A stretch of 64,000 bases of DNA from MWH-TA3 sp044353905 (GTDB lineage: Bacteria > Actinomycetota > Actinomycetes > Actinomycetales > Microbacteriaceae), in contig JBILBA010000001.1 in the NCBI GenBank assembly GCA_044353905.1, positions 124,001 through 188,000 on the forward strand, written 5' to 3'. This document shows positions 35,422-44,364 of this stretch, piece by piece. The notes beneath the pieces were generated by a model. That model searched no databases. It saw only the letters and a program-made list of their open reading frames with translations, and was not told the origin of the DNA. Both the position numbers and the translations under genes were made by a program. Positions within the stretch are counted from its first letter, which is position 1. The number at the start of each line of letters is the position of its first letter.

Positions 35422-35931
35422 GTGACCCGCCGCACTCTTACTGTTCTAACCTTTTCGCTCGCCGCGTTCTGGATTGCCCTCGACCAACTGACGAAACTGT
35501 GGGCCGAAACCGCACTCGTCGGCCAGCCGCGAACGCCGATCCTCGGCGGTTGGTTCGGACTCGTCCTCGTGTACAACCCGGGCGCAGCCTTCGGTTTGGG
35601 CTCGGGGTTCGTCTGGGTTCTGACCGTCATCGCCGGAATCGCCGTCGCCGTGCTCATCGTCGCTGCGCTTCGCACCGACACGCTGTTGTGGTCGCTCGCG
35701 ATTGGTTCCATGCTCGGCGGCGCCGTCTCGCACTTCTTCGACCGACTGCTTCGCGGAGACACAATCGGGTCGGGCAAAATCGTTGACTTCATTGATTACG
35801 GCGGATTCTTCGTCGGCAACATCGCCGACATCGCTCTGGTCGGTGCGGCAATCGGATCCGTGTTGCTGAGCTTCTTCGGGGTGCCGTTCAGTTCACGCGA
35901 GCGCCCAAAGCCGGCGCCGACACAGAAATAG
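35422..35931 (+). CDS. lspA: lipoprotein signal peptidase (signal peptidase II)
   Basis: A 169-residue protein with four helices. VYNPGAAFGLGSG (about 50-62), the FDRLLRG segment and KIVDFIDYGGFFVGNIADIAL hold the two catalytic Asp residues (in VDFID and NIADI) of the aspartic peptidase. It cleaves prolipoprotein signal peptides, needed for PstS and the DUF4349 lipoprotein in this window. GTG start at 35422 with GGAGG upstream. The last 44 nt overlap the ispE end on the other strand. Confidence 0.95.
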   Translation: MTRRTLTVLTFSLAAFWIALDQLTKLWAETALVGQPRTPILGGWFGLVLVYNPGAAFGLGSGFVWVLTVIAGIAVAVLIVAALRTDTLLWSLAIGSMLGGAVSHFFDRLLRGDTIGSGKIVDFIDYGGFFVGNIADIALVGAAIGSVLLSFFGVPFSSRERPKPAPTQK

Positions 35932-36805
35932 CGTTTCGGCCGTCCGCCGTCAGCGAGGCTGCGAGACTGGCCGCGGAGTCCTCATCGGCGGCGAGCAACG
36001 CAACAGTCGGGCCGCTGCCCGACACAATTCCCGCCAGGGCGCCGTGCGTCTCGCCGAACTCGAGGGTCTCACCCAGATTCGGCATGAGTTGCAGCGCCGC
36101 CGCCTGTAAATCGTTCCGCAGGTATTCGCCGAGCGCCATCGCGTCCCCCGACCGCAACGCCTGCAACAGGTTGGGGTCGATGACGGGGTCGATCGCGACC
36201 GTTTCGATTTCGATCGAGTGTTCCGCGCGATGACGGTCGAGTTGACGAAAAACGTCGGGCGTCGATAACCCAACCTCGTTCAGAACGAGCACCCAGTGGA
36301 ACGCCGATTTGGCGAGCACGGGCGACAACACATCGCCCCGCCCAACACCAAGAGCGGTTCCGCCGTGCAAAGCGAACGGGACGTCAGCGCCCAGAGTCGC
36401 GGCGATTTCGGCAAGCGTGGGCATCCCCAGATTGGTACCCCACAGCGCATCGACCGCGACCAGGGTTGCCGCGGCATCCGCCGAGCCACCGCCCATTCCG
36501 CCGGCGATGGGGACGCGTTTGACGACCTGGATGTCGGCTCCGCCGGTGTATCCGGATGCCGCGGCCACGGCTCGGGCCGCGCGAATGACGAGGTTCGATT
36601 CGTCCACCGTCAGGTGACTCGTGTCGATCGGCCCCGAGAAACTCGCGGTGAAATCCGCGGATTCCGTCGCCGTGACTTCCTCGAGCAACGAGACGGCTTG
36701 GTAGATGGTCGCGACGTCGTGGAATCCGTCGTCACGCAGTGGCCCGACGCGAAGGCACACATTGATTTTGCCCGGAGCCGTTGCCGTGACGGATTGCGCA
36801 CTCAT
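35888..36805 (-). CDS. ispE: 4-diphosphocytidyl-2-C-methyl-D-erythritol kinase
   Basis: I start at ATG 36805 (305 residues) because VTATAPGKINVCLRVG follows at once. The GHMP kinase motif PIAGGMGGGSADAAATLVA (about 95-113) binds ATP, and GIVSGSGPTVALLAAD is the third motif. It phosphorylates CDP-ME in the MEP isoprenoid pathway, feeding prenyl synthesis (compare uppS). It is the last gene of metG-tatD-rsmA-ispE, and is separated from rsmA by a long palindrome. Its 3' end overlaps lspA by 44 nt. Confidence 0.95.
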   Translation of the reverse strand: MSAQSVTATAPGKINVCLRVGPLRDDGFHDVATIYQAVSLLEEVTATESADFTASFSGPIDTSHLTVDESNLVIRAARAVAAASGYTGGADIQVVKRVPIAGGMGGGSADAAATLVAVDALWGTNLGMPTLAEIAATLGADVPFALHGGTALGVGRGDVLSPVLAKSAFHWVLVLNEVGLSTPDVFRQLDRHRAEHSIEIETVAIDPVIDPNLLQALRSGDAMALGEYLRNDLQAAALQLMPNLGETLEFGETHGALAGIVSGSGPTVALLAADEDSAASLAASLTADGRNAISVSAPALGARVN

Positions 36806-36886
36806 ATCCACGAGCCTAAACCCGCTCCCCCACCTGTTTTTGCAGACAATCCACACCCGCCCACCTCAGGCCGCCTGCTCATCACC

Positions 36887-37043
36887 CCACCCCCCTACGT
36901 TTTTGGAAACCGATTGGCGCAGATTGCGCGTTATTGGAAACCAAACTGCTTACCCACCTCTAGATGGGTCTCAATCCCTGGATTGGTTTCCAGGAACGCA
37001 GGTTTAAGCCAAATCCGTTTCCAAAAACGTAAGGGGGGGTGGG
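36887..37043. repeat. 157-nt nested palindrome between rsmA and ispE
   Basis: The outer arms (about 36887-36918 and 37008-37043) are nearly perfect reverse complements containing CGTTTTTGGAAAC and GTTTCCAAAAACG. A second pair inside (about 36928-36943 and 36982-37000) repeats the TGGAAACCAA/TTGGTTTCC theme. A small apical hairpin ACCCA/TGGGT centres near 36960. The right end abuts the rsmA stop codon. In RNA it would form one long hairpin. It may be a MITE/REP-like element, an mRNA processing site or an attenuator before ispE. Copy number in the genome is unknown. Confidence 0.8.
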
Positions 37044-37877
37044 TTAGAAGGTCGCGGAGGCGAGAGCGACGAACTGAGCAAGAGTGAGCTGCTCGCCGCG
37101 CGCTCCAGAGTCGATGCCCGCCGCCTCGCACAGGTCGGCCGCTGCGGTCGTCGAGCCCGCAAGCGCGGACAGCGCTTGGCGAAGGGTCTTGCGCCGCTGC
37201 CCGAACGCGGCGTCGGCGATGGCGAAGGTGCGTCGTCGAAGCTCCTCGTCGCCCGGTGTCGCATGAGCCGTCATCCCGACGAGAACCGAGTCGACGTTGG
37301 GCTCAGGCCAGAACACTCGGCGGGATACGGTGCCTTCGACGTTCCAGTCGCCCCACCACGCGGCCTTGACGCTCGGGACTCCGTAGATCTTTGACCCGGG
37401 ATCGGCCGCAATGCGGTGCCCGACCTCGGCCTGAACCATGACGAGCACTCGACGAATCGTGGGGAACGTCTCGAGCAGATGAATGAGCACGGGGACGGAC
37501 ACGTTGTACGGCAGGTTGGCGACGATCGCGGTCGGCGCAACGGGCAGTTCGGTGACCGCGAGCGCATCCGCCTGGATGACCGTCAGCATGCCTGCCGTGA
37601 CACCGTGTGTCTCGGCCGTCGCGGGCAATTCCGCGGCAAGCCTCGGGTCGATTTCGATCGCGGTGACGGGGTGCCCCTGCTCGAGCAGCCCGAGGGTCAG
37701 TGACCCGAGCCCTGGCCCGATCTCGACCACGGCTTCACCCGCCTGCAGTTTCGCGGCCGTGACAATCTTGCGAACCGTGTTCGCGTCGTGCACGAAGTTC
37801 TGTCCCCACTTCTTCGTCGGCGACACGTCGAGACGCTCGGCGAGGGCGCGAATCTCGGTCGCGCCAAGGAGCGTCAC
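37044..37877 (-). CDS. rsmA: 16S rRNA dimethyladenosine transferase (RsmA/KsgA)
   Basis: The start is one of two adjacent GTG codons (37880 or 37877); I took the one that overlaps the tatD stop as GTGA, giving 277 residues. KKWGQNFVHDANTVRKIV, the SAM motif VVEIGPGLGSLTLGLLEQG, and the catalytic NLPYNVSVPVLIHLLE (NLPY) are diagnostic, as is VFWPEPNVDSVLV. It dimethylates two adjacent adenines in helix 45 of 16S rRNA. It lies in the metG-tatD-rsmA-ispE operon. Confidence 0.96.
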   Translation of the reverse strand: MTLLGATEIRALAERLDVSPTKKWGQNFVHDANTVRKIVTAAKLQAGEAVVEIGPGLGSLTLGLLEQGHPVTAIEIDPRLAAELPATAETHGVTAGMLTVIQADALAVTELPVAPTAIVANLPYNVSVPVLIHLLETFPTIRRVLVMVQAEVGHRIAADPGSKIYGVPSVKAAWWGDWNVEGTVSRRVFWPEPNVDSVLVGMTAHATPGDEELRRRTFAIADAAFGQRRKTLRQALSALAGSTTAAADLCEAAGIDSGARGEQLTLAQFVALASATF

Positions 37878-38752
37878 CACGTGCCGTAGACCGTTTCGGT
37901 GTTGCGGGCGACGTCGGCACCCAGCTCGTCGACCGACACCCCGAGATGCTCCGCCATGAACCGTAACGTCAACGGAATCAGGTACGACCCGTTGGGGCGA
38001 CCGCGGAACGGCATCGGGGTGAGGAACGGCGCGTCCGTCTCGACCAACACGAGTTCGCGCGGCGCAATCGCCAGCGCGTCCCGAATCCCTTTCGCGTTCC
38101 CAAACGTCACGGTTCCCGAGAACGACATGTACCAACCGTGGTCAGCACAGATTCGCGCGAGTTCTTCGTCCCCCGAGAAACAGTGGAACACGGTTTTCTC
38201 CGGTGCGCCAACGCGCAAGAGCGTGTCGACCACCGCACCGTGAGCATCGCGATCGTGAATCTGCAGCGCGAGCCCATTCGCCTTCGCGATGTCGATGTGC
38301 GCCTCGAAAGACTGTAATTGCGGCGCTCGACCGGGCTCGTCGGTGCGAAAGAAATCCAACCCCGTTTCGCCGACGGCACGGACGCGGTCGCGGGTTGCGA
38401 GCTCGGCGATCCCGGCGATGTGTTCGTCGAGCACACCGCGCTCGGCCAATCGCGGTGCTTCGTTCGGGTGAATTGCGACAGCCGCCAGGACCCGCGGGTC
38501 GCGATCGGCGAGGTCGGCACTCCAGCGCGAGGTCTCGAGGTCGGTTCCGACCTGCACGACACCCTTGATGCCCACCTCAACAGCGCGGCGCAGGTTTTCC
38601 TCCGGCGCGAGCGGGTTCTCGCCGTCCGCAATCTCGAGGTGCGTGTGGTTGTCGTACACGGGAACCGCCAGCGGTTCGGGAAGCGGCGGAAACTCGAGGT
38701 CACGCTTGACGTCTCCGTCGGTGTCCTTTCGCGCTCGCAGCGGTTCCGACAC
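37874..38752 (-). CDS. tatD: TatD family metal-dependent hydrolase (DNase)
   Basis: The start is GTG at 38752, 2 nt after the metG stop (292 residues). Metal ligands are visible in VYDNHTHLEIAD (H-x-H), the Glu in AVGETGLDFFR, His in LALQIHDRDAHG, FHCFSGDEEL and the final Asp in VLVETDAPFLTP. TatD enzymes are 3'-5' exonucleases or deacylases; the in vivo substrate is unknown. Translation is coupled to both neighbours. A short polar N-terminal extension (SEPLRARKDTDG) is non-conserved. Confidence 0.94.
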   Translation of the reverse strand: MSEPLRARKDTDGDVKRDLEFPPLPEPLAVPVYDNHTHLEIADGENPLAPEENLRRAVEVGIKGVVQVGTDLETSRWSADLADRDPRVLAAVAIHPNEAPRLAERGVLDEHIAGIAELATRDRVRAVGETGLDFFRTDEPGRAPQLQSFEAHIDIAKANGLALQIHDRDAHGAVVDTLLRVGAPEKTVFHCFSGDEELARICADHGWYMSFSGTVTFGNAKGIRDALAIAPRELVLVETDAPFLTPMPFRGRPNGSYLIPLTLRFMAEHLGVSVDELGADVARNTETVYGTW

Positions 38753-38754
38753 CG

Positions 38755-40326
38755 TTATTCCTCGATGCGGGGGAACAGCGAGTCGAGGCTCGACACGCGG
38801 ATTCCCGCGGGAGCAATCCCCCACTGGCCGGCGCGCGACAAGTGTTGGTCGGTCAATTCGCCGAGCGCCTCGCCGAGCCCGAGCGCGTCCCACAGTTTCT
38901 GGGTCGCGGTCGGCATCACGGGCGACAGGCCAACCGCAATCGCGCGAAGTCCCTCGACTGCGGTGTACAACACCGTGTGCAGTCGGTCGCGATTCGCGTC
39001 ATCCTTCGCGAGAACCCAGGGCTCTTGCTCGGTGATGTAGAGGTTCAGTGCGTCGACGATGGTCCACACCGCATTGATGGCGTCGTGGATCGCGAGTCGA
39101 TCGATGGCCTTGTTTGCGGCCTCGAACGCTTTCGCCACGGTGTCCACGATGACGGCATCGGCGTCGTTGAGTTCCATCGGCGCGGGAACGACATCGTCGC
39201 AGTACCGGTTGATCATGGCGATGACTCGGCTCGCGAGGTTTCCGAAACCGTTCGCCAACTCGGCCTGGTATCGCGCGGCAAGGTCTTCCCACGAGAACGA
39301 CCCGTCCTGACCGAAGTTGATAGCGCTCATGAAGTAATAGCGGAACGCGTCGGCCCCGAACACGTCGGTGATCTGGTGAGGCGCGATACCCGTCAGTTTC
39401 GACTTCGACATCTTTTCACCTCCGACGAGCAGCCAGCCGTGACCGAAGACACGCTTCGGCGGCTGAAGCCCGGCGGCCATGAGCATCGCGGGCCAAATGA
39501 CCGCGTGGAATCGGGCGATGTCTTTTCCGACGATGTGAATCGCGGGCCAGCGCTGAGCGAATTCGTCGTCGTCCGAGCCCCATCCCGTCGCCGAGATGTA
39601 GTTGAGGAGGGCGTCGAACCAGACGTAAACGACGTGGCTGTCGTCCCACGGGATTTTGACTCCCCAGTCGAAAGTCGCACGCGAGATCGAGAGGTCATCG
39701 AGTCCGCGCTTGACGAACGAGATGATTTCGTTGCGAACGCTCTCGGGTTGGATGAAGTCGGGCTGTGCTTCATACAGGTCGAGCAGTTTCTGCTGAAAGT
39801 CGCTCATGCGGAAGAAATAGTTCGATTCCTTGAGCGTTTCGATGGGACGCGTGTGGATCGCGCACACCTTTTCGCCAGGGAATTCGTCGCCGCCATCGAG
39901 CAAGTCGCCGGGCTGTTTGTATTCCTCACACCCGACGCAATAGAAACCTTCGTATTCGCCGGAATAAATGAACCCGTCGTCTTTGATCTTCTGCAGGAAC
40001 TTCGAGACGGCGACCTCGTGGCGGTCGTCGGTGGTGCGAATGAAGTCATCGTTCTGAATCGTGATGGTGTCCAAGAGTGGCAACCACGCGTCGGCGACCA
40101 GTTTGTCGGCCCACTCCTTGGGGGTCACACCGTTCGCGGTCGACGTGCGCAGAATCTTCTGGCCGTGTTCGTCGGTGCCGGTCAGAAGCCACGCGTTCTT
40201 GCCGTTCTGGCGATTCCAGCGCGCGAGGACGTCGGCAGCCACCTCCGTGTACGCGTGACCGATGTGCGGGACATCGTTGACGTAGAAAATCGGGGTGGTG
40301 ATGAAGTAGTTTTCGGCGCTCGACAT
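38755..40326 (-). CDS. metG: methionyl-tRNA synthetase
   Basis: A 523-residue class I synthetase. FYVNDVPHIGHAYTEVAADVL holds the HIGH motif and GGEKMSKSKLTG the KMSKS loop. The connective peptide keeps only one CxxC-like pair (YCVGCEEY), so the second zinc knuckle half is degenerate, as in the short MetG1 form. The C-terminal helical anticodon domain ends without a Trbp111 domain. It charges initiator and elongator tRNA-Met. It heads the tatD-rsmA-ispE operon; rsmI lies 12 nt upstream on the same strand. Confidence 0.97.
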   Translation of the reverse strand: MSSAENYFITTPIFYVNDVPHIGHAYTEVAADVLARWNRQNGKNAWLLTGTDEHGQKILRTSTANGVTPKEWADKLVADAWLPLLDTITIQNDDFIRTTDDRHEVAVSKFLQKIKDDGFIYSGEYEGFYCVGCEEYKQPGDLLDGGDEFPGEKVCAIHTRPIETLKESNYFFRMSDFQQKLLDLYEAQPDFIQPESVRNEIISFVKRGLDDLSISRATFDWGVKIPWDDSHVVYVWFDALLNYISATGWGSDDDEFAQRWPAIHIVGKDIARFHAVIWPAMLMAAGLQPPKRVFGHGWLLVGGEKMSKSKLTGIAPHQITDVFGADAFRYYFMSAINFGQDGSFSWEDLAARYQAELANGFGNLASRVIAMINRYCDDVVPAPMELNDADAVIVDTVAKAFEAANKAIDRLAIHDAINAVWTIVDALNLYITEQEPWVLAKDDANRDRLHTVLYTAVEGLRAIAVGLSPVMPTATQKLWDALGLGEALGELTDQHLSRAGQWGIAPAGIRVSSLDSLFPRIEE

Positions 40327-40338
40327 ATTGACTCCAGT

Positions 40339-41157
40339 TTACGCGTCACGCGAACGCGCGAGCGCGGCCGAGTACAGGTCGCGGCCAGGAATTCCCGTCG
40401 CCTCGGCTACCGCTCGGCTCGCTTCCTTGAGCCTCTCGCCCGAGGCAACCCGCGCAACAACATCGGTGACCGCGTCCTCGAGTGACATCGGCACGACCTC
40501 GGCCCCCGCGACGAGGAACACGATCTCGCCGCGGTTTTCTCCGGCGAATCTCTCGGCGAGTTCAGCGAGCGTCCCCCGCACGACTTCTTCGAACATCTTG
40601 GACAGTTCGCGAACAACGGTTGCGAGCCGATCGGGCCCGAACGCGTCACGCGCTGCGACGAGCGTGTCGGCTAGTCGATGAGGCGATTCGTAAAAGATGA
40701 GCGTACGCGGTTCACGAGCCAGCCCCGCGAAATACTTGGCGTGACCTTTTCGAGGTACGAACCCTTCGAACGCAAAACGGTCGGTCGGCAGCCCCGAGGC
40801 GGCGAGCGCCGCAATCGCGGCGGACGGCCCTGGAATCACGCTGACGGTAACACCCAGTTCGTGGGCGGTTCGAACGACGACGTATCCGGGGTCACTGATT
40901 CCGGGCATTCCGGCATCGCTGACCATGACGACATCGCCATCCTGCGCGAGCCGGACAATGTCGGTGGCCTTGGCGACCTCGTTGTGCTCGTGAAGGGCGA
41001 TCAACTTGGCGTTCGTAGTCAATCCGAGCGCCTTCAGCAGATGATTCGTGGTCCGCGTGTCCTCGGCGACGATGATGCTCGCGTTCACGAGCGCCTCGCG
41101 CAATCGGGGCGACGCATCACCAAGATTGCCGATTGGGGTCGCCGCGAGGATGAGCAC
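40339..41157 (-). CDS. rsmI: 16S rRNA 2'-O-ribose C1402 methyltransferase
   Basis: The start is GTG at 41157, so that VLILAATPIGNLGDASPRL opens the tetrapyrrole-methylase-like fold (272 residues). VAEDTRTTNHLLKALG, MVSDAGMPGISDPGY and VIPGPSAAIAALAASGLP are the SAM-binding blocks, and GFVPRKG and FYESPHRLADTL are RsmI-specific. It methylates C1402 of 16S rRNA at the decoding centre. It is divergent from the mannosyltransferase gene with only 28 bp between the starts. Confidence 0.95.
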   Translation of the reverse strand: MLILAATPIGNLGDASPRLREALVNASIIVAEDTRTTNHLLKALGLTTNAKLIALHEHNEVAKATDIVRLAQDGDVVMVSDAGMPGISDPGYVVVRTAHELGVTVSVIPGPSAAIAALAASGLPTDRFAFEGFVPRKGHAKYFAGLAREPRTLIFYESPHRLADTLVAARDAFGPDRLATVVRELSKMFEEVVRGTLAELAERFAGENRGEIVFLVAGAEVVPMSLEDAVTDVVARVASGERLKEASRAVAEATGIPGRDLYSAALARSRDA

Positions 41158-41172
41158 ACGCCCATTCTCGCG

Positions 41173-41178
41173 TACCGT
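41173..41178 (+). promoter_or_regulatory. -10 element of a leaderless promoter (mannosyltransferase)
   Basis: TACCGT lies 7 nt before the ATG at 41186. The hexamer and spacer length match those at 8424 (+) and 59199 (-). Confidence 0.6.
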
Positions 41179-41185
41179 ATTGCCT

Positions 41186-42604
41186 ATGAGTGTTTCCGGT
41201 CGCCTCCGCGAGGTTCGCACGCGCATGTCCGCGTGGTCGCCGCGCGTCCAGACCGCTCTCCTCTACGGCCCGGTTCTCGTGCTTGCGTCGCTCATCCGTC
41301 TCGTCAATCTGCAGAGCCCCAAAGCACTCGTGTTCGACGAGGTCTATTACGTTCGCGATGCCTGGACGATGTGGAACCTCGGATACGAGGCCGAATGGGT
41401 CGCCGCGGCCGACTTCGCGGGCGGTGACGTCAACGGTTTCACGCGCATCGGTGATTTCATCGCCCATCCGCCGCTCGGCAAGTGGATCATCGGCTCGGGG
41501 ATGGCATTGTTCGGCCCCGAGAACCCGTTCGGGTGGCGCATCGCGACCGCTGTCGCGGGAATCATCGTCGTTCTGCTCGTCATGTTGATTGCACGCCGAA
41601 TGTTCCACTCGATCGCCACCGCTGCCGTCGCCGGTTTCCTGGTCGCCATCGACGGAATCGCCATCACGATGAGCCGCACCGCGCTCCTCGATGGCATTCT
41701 GGCAATGTTCATCCTCGCCGCGTTCCTCGCGATCATCCGTCACCTGGACACCCCGGGGTGGGGTGGGTGGCTGTTACTGGGCGGTGTCCTCATCGGTGCC
41801 GCCACCGCCGTGAAATGGAGCGGACTCTATGCGATGGCCGCGTTCGGGTTGTGGGTCGTCGCGGTCGAAACCCTTCGGATTTACAAGGCGCGTCGCGGCA
41901 AGCGTTTCGTCTGGCGCTCGGCTCTTTCCGCTCTTCGGTCGTTCGCCCTCTTCGTCCCCGTCGCGCTCGTGGTCTATGTGTCGTCCTGGGCGGGTTGGGT
42001 GTTGTCCTCGGGCGGTTACTCGCGCTCGTGGGCGGCCGACGTCGGTTACGGGGAAGGTCCTTACGGGATCGCCCGTGGGTTGTGGAAGTACCACCGCGAC
42101 ATCTACGACTACAACATCGGATTGACCGACCCGCACAACTATCAGGCGAGCCCGTTCGGATGGCTCGCGATGATTCGGCCGACCGCGTTCTTTTACGCAC
42201 CGACAGAGACCGACGGGGTCGTCCAGTACGTGACGAGTGTCGCCAACCCCGTCATCTGGTGGGTCGGCGCTCTCTCGATTGTCGCCCTCATCGTCATGGT
42301 CATTCGCAAAGCGACGTGGCAAAACGTTGCCATCCTCGTCGGCGTCGCCGCGACCTATGTTCCGTGGCTCTTCTTCTCACAGCGCACCGTCTTTCAGTTC
42401 TACACCGTGACCCTCGAGCCGTTCCTCGTCCTCGCGCTCGTTGCGGTCCTCGTGTGGTTGTGGAAGCACCGCCTGAGGCTGTTCGTGGTGAACTACCTAA
42501 TCATCGCCGTCGTCGTTTCGGCGTTCTTCCTCCCCGTCTGGATGGGACTTCCGATCCCCGAGTGGTTTGCGGTCATCCACTACTGGTTCCCGAGTTGGAT
42601 TTAA
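41186..42604 (+). CDS. dolichyl-phosphate-mannose-protein mannosyltransferase (PMT, GT39)
   Basis: A 472-residue polytopic membrane glycosyltransferase from ATG 41186. The first extracytoplasmic loop has LVFDEVYYVRDAWTMW, with the Asp-Glu pair of GT-C enzymes; IAHPPLGKWIIGSG and ITMSRTALLDGIL are PMT family blocks. Ten or so hydrophobic helices fill the rest, and the C-terminal WLFFSQRTVFQFYTVTLEPF is conserved in actinobacterial Pmt. It transfers mannose from polyprenyl-phosphate-mannose to Ser/Thr of secreted proteins. It shares a 28-bp divergent promoter with rsmI. Confidence 0.93.
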   Translation: MSVSGRLREVRTRMSAWSPRVQTALLYGPVLVLASLIRLVNLQSPKALVFDEVYYVRDAWTMWNLGYEAEWVAAADFAGGDVNGFTRIGDFIAHPPLGKWIIGSGMALFGPENPFGWRIATAVAGIIVVLLVMLIARRMFHSIATAAVAGFLVAIDGIAITMSRTALLDGILAMFILAAFLAIIRHLDTPGWGGWLLLGGVLIGAATAVKWSGLYAMAAFGLWVVAVETLRIYKARRGKRFVWRSALSALRSFALFVPVALVVYVSSWAGWVLSSGGYSRSWAADVGYGEGPYGIARGLWKYHRDIYDYNIGLTDPHNYQASPFGWLAMIRPTAFFYAPTETDGVVQYVTSVANPVIWWVGALSIVALIVMVIRKATWQNVAILVGVAATYVPWLFFSQRTVFQFYTVTLEPFLVLALVAVLVWLWKHRLRLFVVNYLIIAVVVSAFFLPVWMGLPIPEWFAVIHYWFPSWI

Positions 42605-42610
42605 TTAGGC

Positions 42611-42636
42611 TATATTGTCTAGTGGGTTGATAGACT
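42611..42636 (+). promoter_or_regulatory. candidate promoter/operator of the TSUP permease
   Basis: This AT-rich leader contains TATATT (42611-42616) and TAGACT (42631-42636), and an inverted repeat GTCTA (42617-42621) / TAGAC (42631-42635) with a 9-nt spacer. The roles are not resolved. Confidence 0.25.
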
Positions 42637-42670
42637 TTACAGAGCCCGCCCGACAACCAGGAGCCCCCAC

Positions 42671-43531
42671 GTGATTGATATCGCCCTCGCCGCCGAAGCG
42701 GCACCCGCTCTCACCGGGATCGATTTGAGCTACACGCTCGCAGGAATCGTCACGGGTCTCGTCGTCGGCATCACGGGTGTCGGTGGCGGAGCGGTCATGA
42801 CGCCGATTCTCATCCTGCTGTTGGGCGTCGCTCCAGCCACGGCGGTCGCGACCGACCTGTGGTTCGCGGCCATTACCAAACTGTTCGGGGCCGGAATTCA
42901 CGGTGTCGGCGGAAACATCGACTGGCAGGTCGTGCGCCGGTTGTGGATGGGGTCGATTCCCGTCGCGATTATCGTCGCAATCCTCGTGGCGCTCAATGCA
43001 AAGCCTGAAAAGGTGTCGTGGTTGACCACCGCAATCGGTGTCGTCGTTCTCATCACCGCCACCGGAATGTTCCTCGCGCCGATTCTGATTCGTCGCGCCC
43101 AAGCAAACCGCACCGCCGACCCGACACGGTTCCGCCACTTCCAAGCCCCCGCCACGATTGCGTCCGGCGGAGTCATCGGCGGTCTCGTCGCGTTGACTTC
43201 GGTCGGAGCCGGAGCGTTGGGATCCGTTGCGATGATCGCCCTGTACCCATTCAGGTTGACGCCCCACCGCCTTGTTGCCACCGACATCGCCCACGCGATT
43301 CCGCTCGCTGTCGTCGCCGGCACCGGCTACATCGTCACGGGACTCGCGGCGGGCATCGGTATCGTCGTCGACCCGTGGATGCTTGCCAGCATGTTGCTCG
43401 GGTCCATCCCGACCATCATCATCGGGTCATTCCTGGCTCGAAAGGTTCGCCCCCGCGGAATTCAGCTCGCTCTCGCGAGCGTTCTGCTATTCGTCGGAGT
43501 CAGCACCATCTTCCCGATGGTGGCGCACTAG
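42671..43531 (+). CDS. TSUP family (TauE/SafE) sulfite/organic-anion permease
   Basis: A 286-residue polytopic protein. GLVVGITGVGGGAVMTPILILLLGVAPATAVATDL near the N terminus and the second half GVIGGLVALTSVGAGALGSV are the two inverted TSUP repeats. About eight helices are predicted. It exports or imports sulfite, sulfoacetate or similar anions; no sulfur genes are near, so the substrate is open. GTG start with AGGAG upstream. The stop interlocks with the aldo/keto reductase stop. Confidence 0.9.
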   Translation: MIDIALAAEAAPALTGIDLSYTLAGIVTGLVVGITGVGGGAVMTPILILLLGVAPATAVATDLWFAAITKLFGAGIHGVGGNIDWQVVRRLWMGSIPVAIIVAILVALNAKPEKVSWLTTAIGVVVLITATGMFLAPILIRRAQANRTADPTRFRHFQAPATIASGGVIGGLVALTSVGAGALGSVAMIALYPFRLTPHRLVATDIAHAIPLAVVAGTGYIVTGLAAGIGIVVDPWMLASMLLGSIPTIIIGSFLARKVRPRGIQLALASVLLFVGVSTIFPMVAH

Positions 43532-44364
43532 TCCCAGTTGCCGTCGGCCGGTGCTGCGCCGATGCGCTGCCCCGCGTCGAATCCGCGAATCTCGTCCATG
43601 TCCTCCCGGCTGATCTCGAAGTCAAAGATCGCGAGGTTTTCGGCAAGTCGTTCGGTGTGTGAGGTTTTCGGGAACACGATGAGTCCCTCTTGGATGTGCC
43701 AGCGCAAAACAACCTGCACCACCGACTTGTTGTAGCGCTCTGCCAAATTGTGGAGCGCGGGAACTTCCGCGCCGAGGTCGACCGATCCGTGCCCCAACGG
43801 GCCCCACGACTCAGTCGCGATTCCGCGTTCAGCATGCACCGCGCGCAGTTCTTTTTGTTGAAAGAGCGGGTGCAGTTCGACCTGGTTCAATACCGGGACC
43901 ACGTCGCTGACCGCGGCGATTGCGTCCAAGTGTTCGGGTTCAAAGTTGCTCACGCCAATCGACGTGGTGAGCCCGTCCTGCTGCAGAACCACGAGTTGCT
44001 TCCACGCGTCGACATAGGTTCCGCGCTGCGGAGCCGGCCAGTGAATGAGGTACAGGTCGACGTGTTCGAGGCCGAGCCGGTCGAGCGAGGAGCTAATGGC
44101 GTCGTGCGCCTTGGGCTGGTCGCCGTTCCACAGCTTTGTCGTGATGTACAGATCGTCCCGTGGAATCCCGCTCTCGCGGATGGCCCTACCGACGCCCTTT
44201 TCGTTCTTGTAGATGCGTGCCGTGTCGATGTGTCGATACCCCATCGCAAGTGCGGCGGACACAACGCGGTACGCATCGTCATCGTCCAACTTGTAGGTTC
44301 CGAGTCCCAACTGCGGGATGCTCGTGCCATCGTTGAGGGAAACAGTGTTAACGGAAGAAGCCAT
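43528..44364 (-). CDS. aldo/keto reductase
   Basis: A 278-residue AKR (2,5-diketo-gluconate reductase-like, AKR5 type). It has LGLGTYKLDD, the tetrad residues in GYRHIDTARIYKNE (Asp/Tyr), TKLW with Lys, and LYLIHWPAP (His). SIGVSNFEPEHL and the C-terminal IVFPKTSHTERLAENLAIFDFEIS bind NADPH. It reduces carbonyls; the substrate is unknown. The start ATG at 44364 is embedded in the arm of a perfect 16-bp hairpin behind nrdB, and no alternative start lies close downstream. Confidence 0.92.
   Translation of the reverse strand: MASSVNTVSLNDGTSIPQLGLGTYKLDDDDAYRVVSAALAMGYRHIDTARIYKNEKGVGRAIRESGIPRDDLYITTKLWNGDQPKAHDAISSSLDRLGLEHVDLYLIHWPAPQRGTYVDAWKQLVVLQQDGLTTSIGVSNFEPEHLDAIAAVSDVVPVLNQVELHPLFQQKELRAVHAERGIATESWGPLGHGSVDLGAEVPALHNLAERYNKSVVQVVLRWHIQEGLIVFPKTSHTERLAENLAIFDFEISREDMDEIRGFDAGQRIGAAPADGNWD

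Noticed and set aside
38842..40485. 547-codon plus-strand frame over metG
   Set aside because: Antisense to metG with intact HIGH and KMSKS motifs; low-complexity charged translation.
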